Of a stretch of 64,000 nt of DNA, positions 62,938 to 64,000 are shown piece by piece. The notes below the pieces were generated by a model that was not told where the DNA came from, did not search any database, and saw nothing but the letters and a program-made list of their open reading frames with translations. The translations under genes and the position numbers were made by a program. The stretch spans positions 62,001 through 126,000 of the forward strand of contig NZ_PZJU01000002.1 of the NCBI RefSeq assembly GCF_003206715.1, read 5' to 3'. Numbering within the stretch: the stretch's first letter is position 1; every line of letters starts with the position of its first letter. The stretch comes from Salinicola peritrichatus (lineage in GTDB: Bacteria; Pseudomonadota; Gammaproteobacteria; Pseudomonadales; Halomonadaceae).

Positions 62938-63924
62938 ATGGATTATCGTCGCCTCGGCCGTACCGGCCTCAAAGTCTCACCGCTGTGTCTCGGCACCATG
63001 ACCTATGGCACGCCCAAATGGCGCGACTGGGTGCTGGACGAATCGCACAGCCGCCCGTTCATCCAGCAGGCGCTGGACGCCGGTATCAATTTCTTCGATA
63101 CCGCCGACATGTACTCCGACGGCGAGTCGGAACGGGTCGTGGGCAAGGCCCTGAGGGATCTCGCCCGCCGCGAGGAGGTCTTGCTGGCGACCAAGGTCTA
63201 CAACCCGACCGGCAACAAGTCGCCCAACGAACGCGGGCTGTCACGCAAGCACATTCATCACGCCATCGATGCCTCGCTCGAACGCCTGGGCATGGATTAC
63301 GTCGATCTCTACCAGACTCACCGCTGGGACTACGACACCCCGATCGAAGAGACCATGGAGGCGCTGCATGAGGTGGTCAAGGCGGGCAAGGCGCGCTATA
63401 TCGGCGCCTCCAGCATGCATGCCTGGCAGTTCGCCAAGGCGCAGCATGTCGCCGAGCGCAACGGCTGGACGAAGTTCGCGACCATGCAGCCGATGGTCAA
63501 TCTGATCTACCGCGAGGAGGAGCGCGAGATGATCCCGTTGTGCCTGGACCAGGGTGTCGGCGTGATCCCCTGGAGCCCGCTGGCCCGCGGCATTCTCGCC
63601 GGCAGCAAGCCGGTGGGCAGCGAGGGCACTACCACGCGCGCCAGGAGCGACGAGCGGATGCGCGCCTGGAAGCTGGGGCTGGAGCGGGATGCACCGGTGA
63701 TCGAAGCGCTGCAGCAGATCGCCGAGTCACGAAGCGTCTCGCCCGCCCAGATCGCACTGGCCTGGCTGCTGCAGAAACCGGGCATTACCGCGCCGATCGT
63801 CGGCGCCAGCAAGTCCCATCATCTGGACCAGGCGCTGGGCGCACTGGAGATCACGCTGACCGCGGATGAAATCGAAAAGCTGGAAGCGCACTACGTGCCG
63901 CATGAGGTCGTGGGCTTCGTCTGA
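62938..63924 (+). CDS. Aldo/keto reductase
   Basis: A 328-residue NADPH-dependent (alpha/beta)8 oxidoreductase. The domain starts MDYRRLGRTGLKVSPLCLGT. The catalytic Asp/Tyr are in FFDTADMYSDGESE, the Lys in LLATKVYNPTG and the His in YQTHRWDYDTP. The C-terminal cofactor region is GITAPIVGASKSHHLDQAL. Physiological substrate unknown. ATG 62938 follows GGGAG; the upstream open frame is not conserved. It is divergent from the SMC operon and 31 bp before phhB. Confidence 0.93.
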   Translation: MDYRRLGRTGLKVSPLCLGTMTYGTPKWRDWVLDESHSRPFIQQALDAGINFFDTADMYSDGESERVVGKALRDLARREEVLLATKVYNPTGNKSPNERGLSRKHIHHAIDASLERLGMDYVDLYQTHRWDYDTPIEETMEALHEVVKAGKARYIGASSMHAWQFAKAQHVAERNGWTKFATMQPMVNLIYREEEREMIPLCLDQGVGVIPWSPLARGILAGSKPVGSEGTTTRARSDERMRAWKLGLERDAPVIEALQQIAESRSVSPAQIALAWLLQKPGITAPIVGASKSHHLDQALGALEITLTADEIEKLEAHYVPHEVVGFV

Positions 63925-63955
63925 GCCAGGCATAACGAGACAGGGAGACTCGATC

Positions 63956-64000
63956 ATGAGCACACTCGCCAAGCAGGCCTGCAGCGCCTGCCACCGGGAT
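63956..64000 (+). CDS. phhB: Pterin-4a-carbinolamine dehydratase, 5' end only
   Basis: Fifteen codons (MSTLAKQACSACHRD) before the window ends. The pattern Leu-x3-x-Cys-x-x-Cys matches the usual N-terminus of bacterial PhhB (such as LNQAHCEACRAD), which recycles the tetrahydrobiopterin cofactor of phenylalanine hydroxylase. An AGGGAG Shine-Dalgarno precedes it. The short fragment makes the call tentative. Confidence 0.6.
   Translation, partial: MSTLAKQACSACHRD

Noticed and set aside
1-64000. tRNA, rRNA, prophage or transposase genes
   Set aside because: No stretch with tRNA-like arms, rRNA-like conserved blocks, integrase or transposase motifs was seen. The MITE-like elements carry no coding sequence.

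Overview
The window is GC-rich (about 64%), densely packed DNA from a gammaproteobacterium. The best fit is a moderately halophilic member of the Halomonadaceae (Halomonas/Salinicola-like). The grounds are betBA for glycine betaine synthesis, a KtrAB-type K+ uptake pair, a sodium-dependent NSS transporter, a PsrA-like fatty-acid operator, and gene content shared with Pseudomonas and Halomonas. This placement rests on gene content only; no 16S or other marker is present. I saw no rRNA, tRNA, CRISPR array, prophage or transposase.

Layout. 1-2665: end of betB and all of betA. 3109-10531: a three-gene RND efflux operon of MdtABC/MuxABC type. 10772-13240: fadE behind a probable PsrA-type operator. 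13689-16219, minus strand: a short RlpA, a quinone oxidoreductase and an unknown protein. 16456-21541: ugpBAECQ, for glycerol-3-phosphate and glycerophosphodiester uptake. 21553-26585: a GH15 enzyme divergent from a ThDP enzyme and an enolase-superfamily enzyme. 26833-31015: a YdiJ-type FAD/FeS dehydrogenase and an SDR, both with C-terminal hydrophobic tails. 31180-32843: an orphan MotA/MotB-type pair. 32907-35371: cobalamin riboswitch and btuB. 35596-36672: an SOS-box-preceded PA0069-type radical SAM protein. 36833-44785: an envelope glycosylation block of one GT2, a LABN membrane protein, two ArnT/PMT-like transferases, an OmpR-type two-component system and a UDP-glucuronate 4-epimerase-like SDR. 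44869-46682: a wHTH protein, cobO and, convergently, btuF. 46798-52383: SIMPL protein, NSS transporter, ktrAB and argP. 52540-54871: a lipoprotein, a thiamine-binding protein and cfa. 55462-62738, minus strand: a three-gene MukBEF/MksBEF/Wadjet-like SMC operon. 62938-64000: an aldo/keto reductase and the start of phhB.

The most unusual signals are in two places. The first is the SMC operon: its ATPase is about 1631 residues, its nucleotide-binding motifs are non-canonical, and no JetD/MksG nuclease gene is next to it. The second is the intergenic DNA. Three MITE-like elements with terminal inverted repeats and short target duplications have each landed on a leader signal: the Shine-Dalgarno of ydiJ, the 5' part of the btuB riboswitch, and the start codon of an arnT-like gene. 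A dispersed element of roughly 260-310 bp (13310-13620 minus; 55076-55340 plus) carries hairpins whose stems differ by compensatory changes. Two heptanucleotide tandem-repeat families and a modular mini-hairpin repeat recur between genes.

The envelope block reads as one pathway. The epimerase would make UDP-galacturonate, the GT2 would load the sugar on a polyprenyl phosphate, and the ArnT-like enzymes would move it to LPS. Three 17-nt PmrA-box-like direct repeats suggest control by the local two-component system. All start sites were chosen by hand from Shine-Dalgarno sequences and family N-termini, and no database search was possible.
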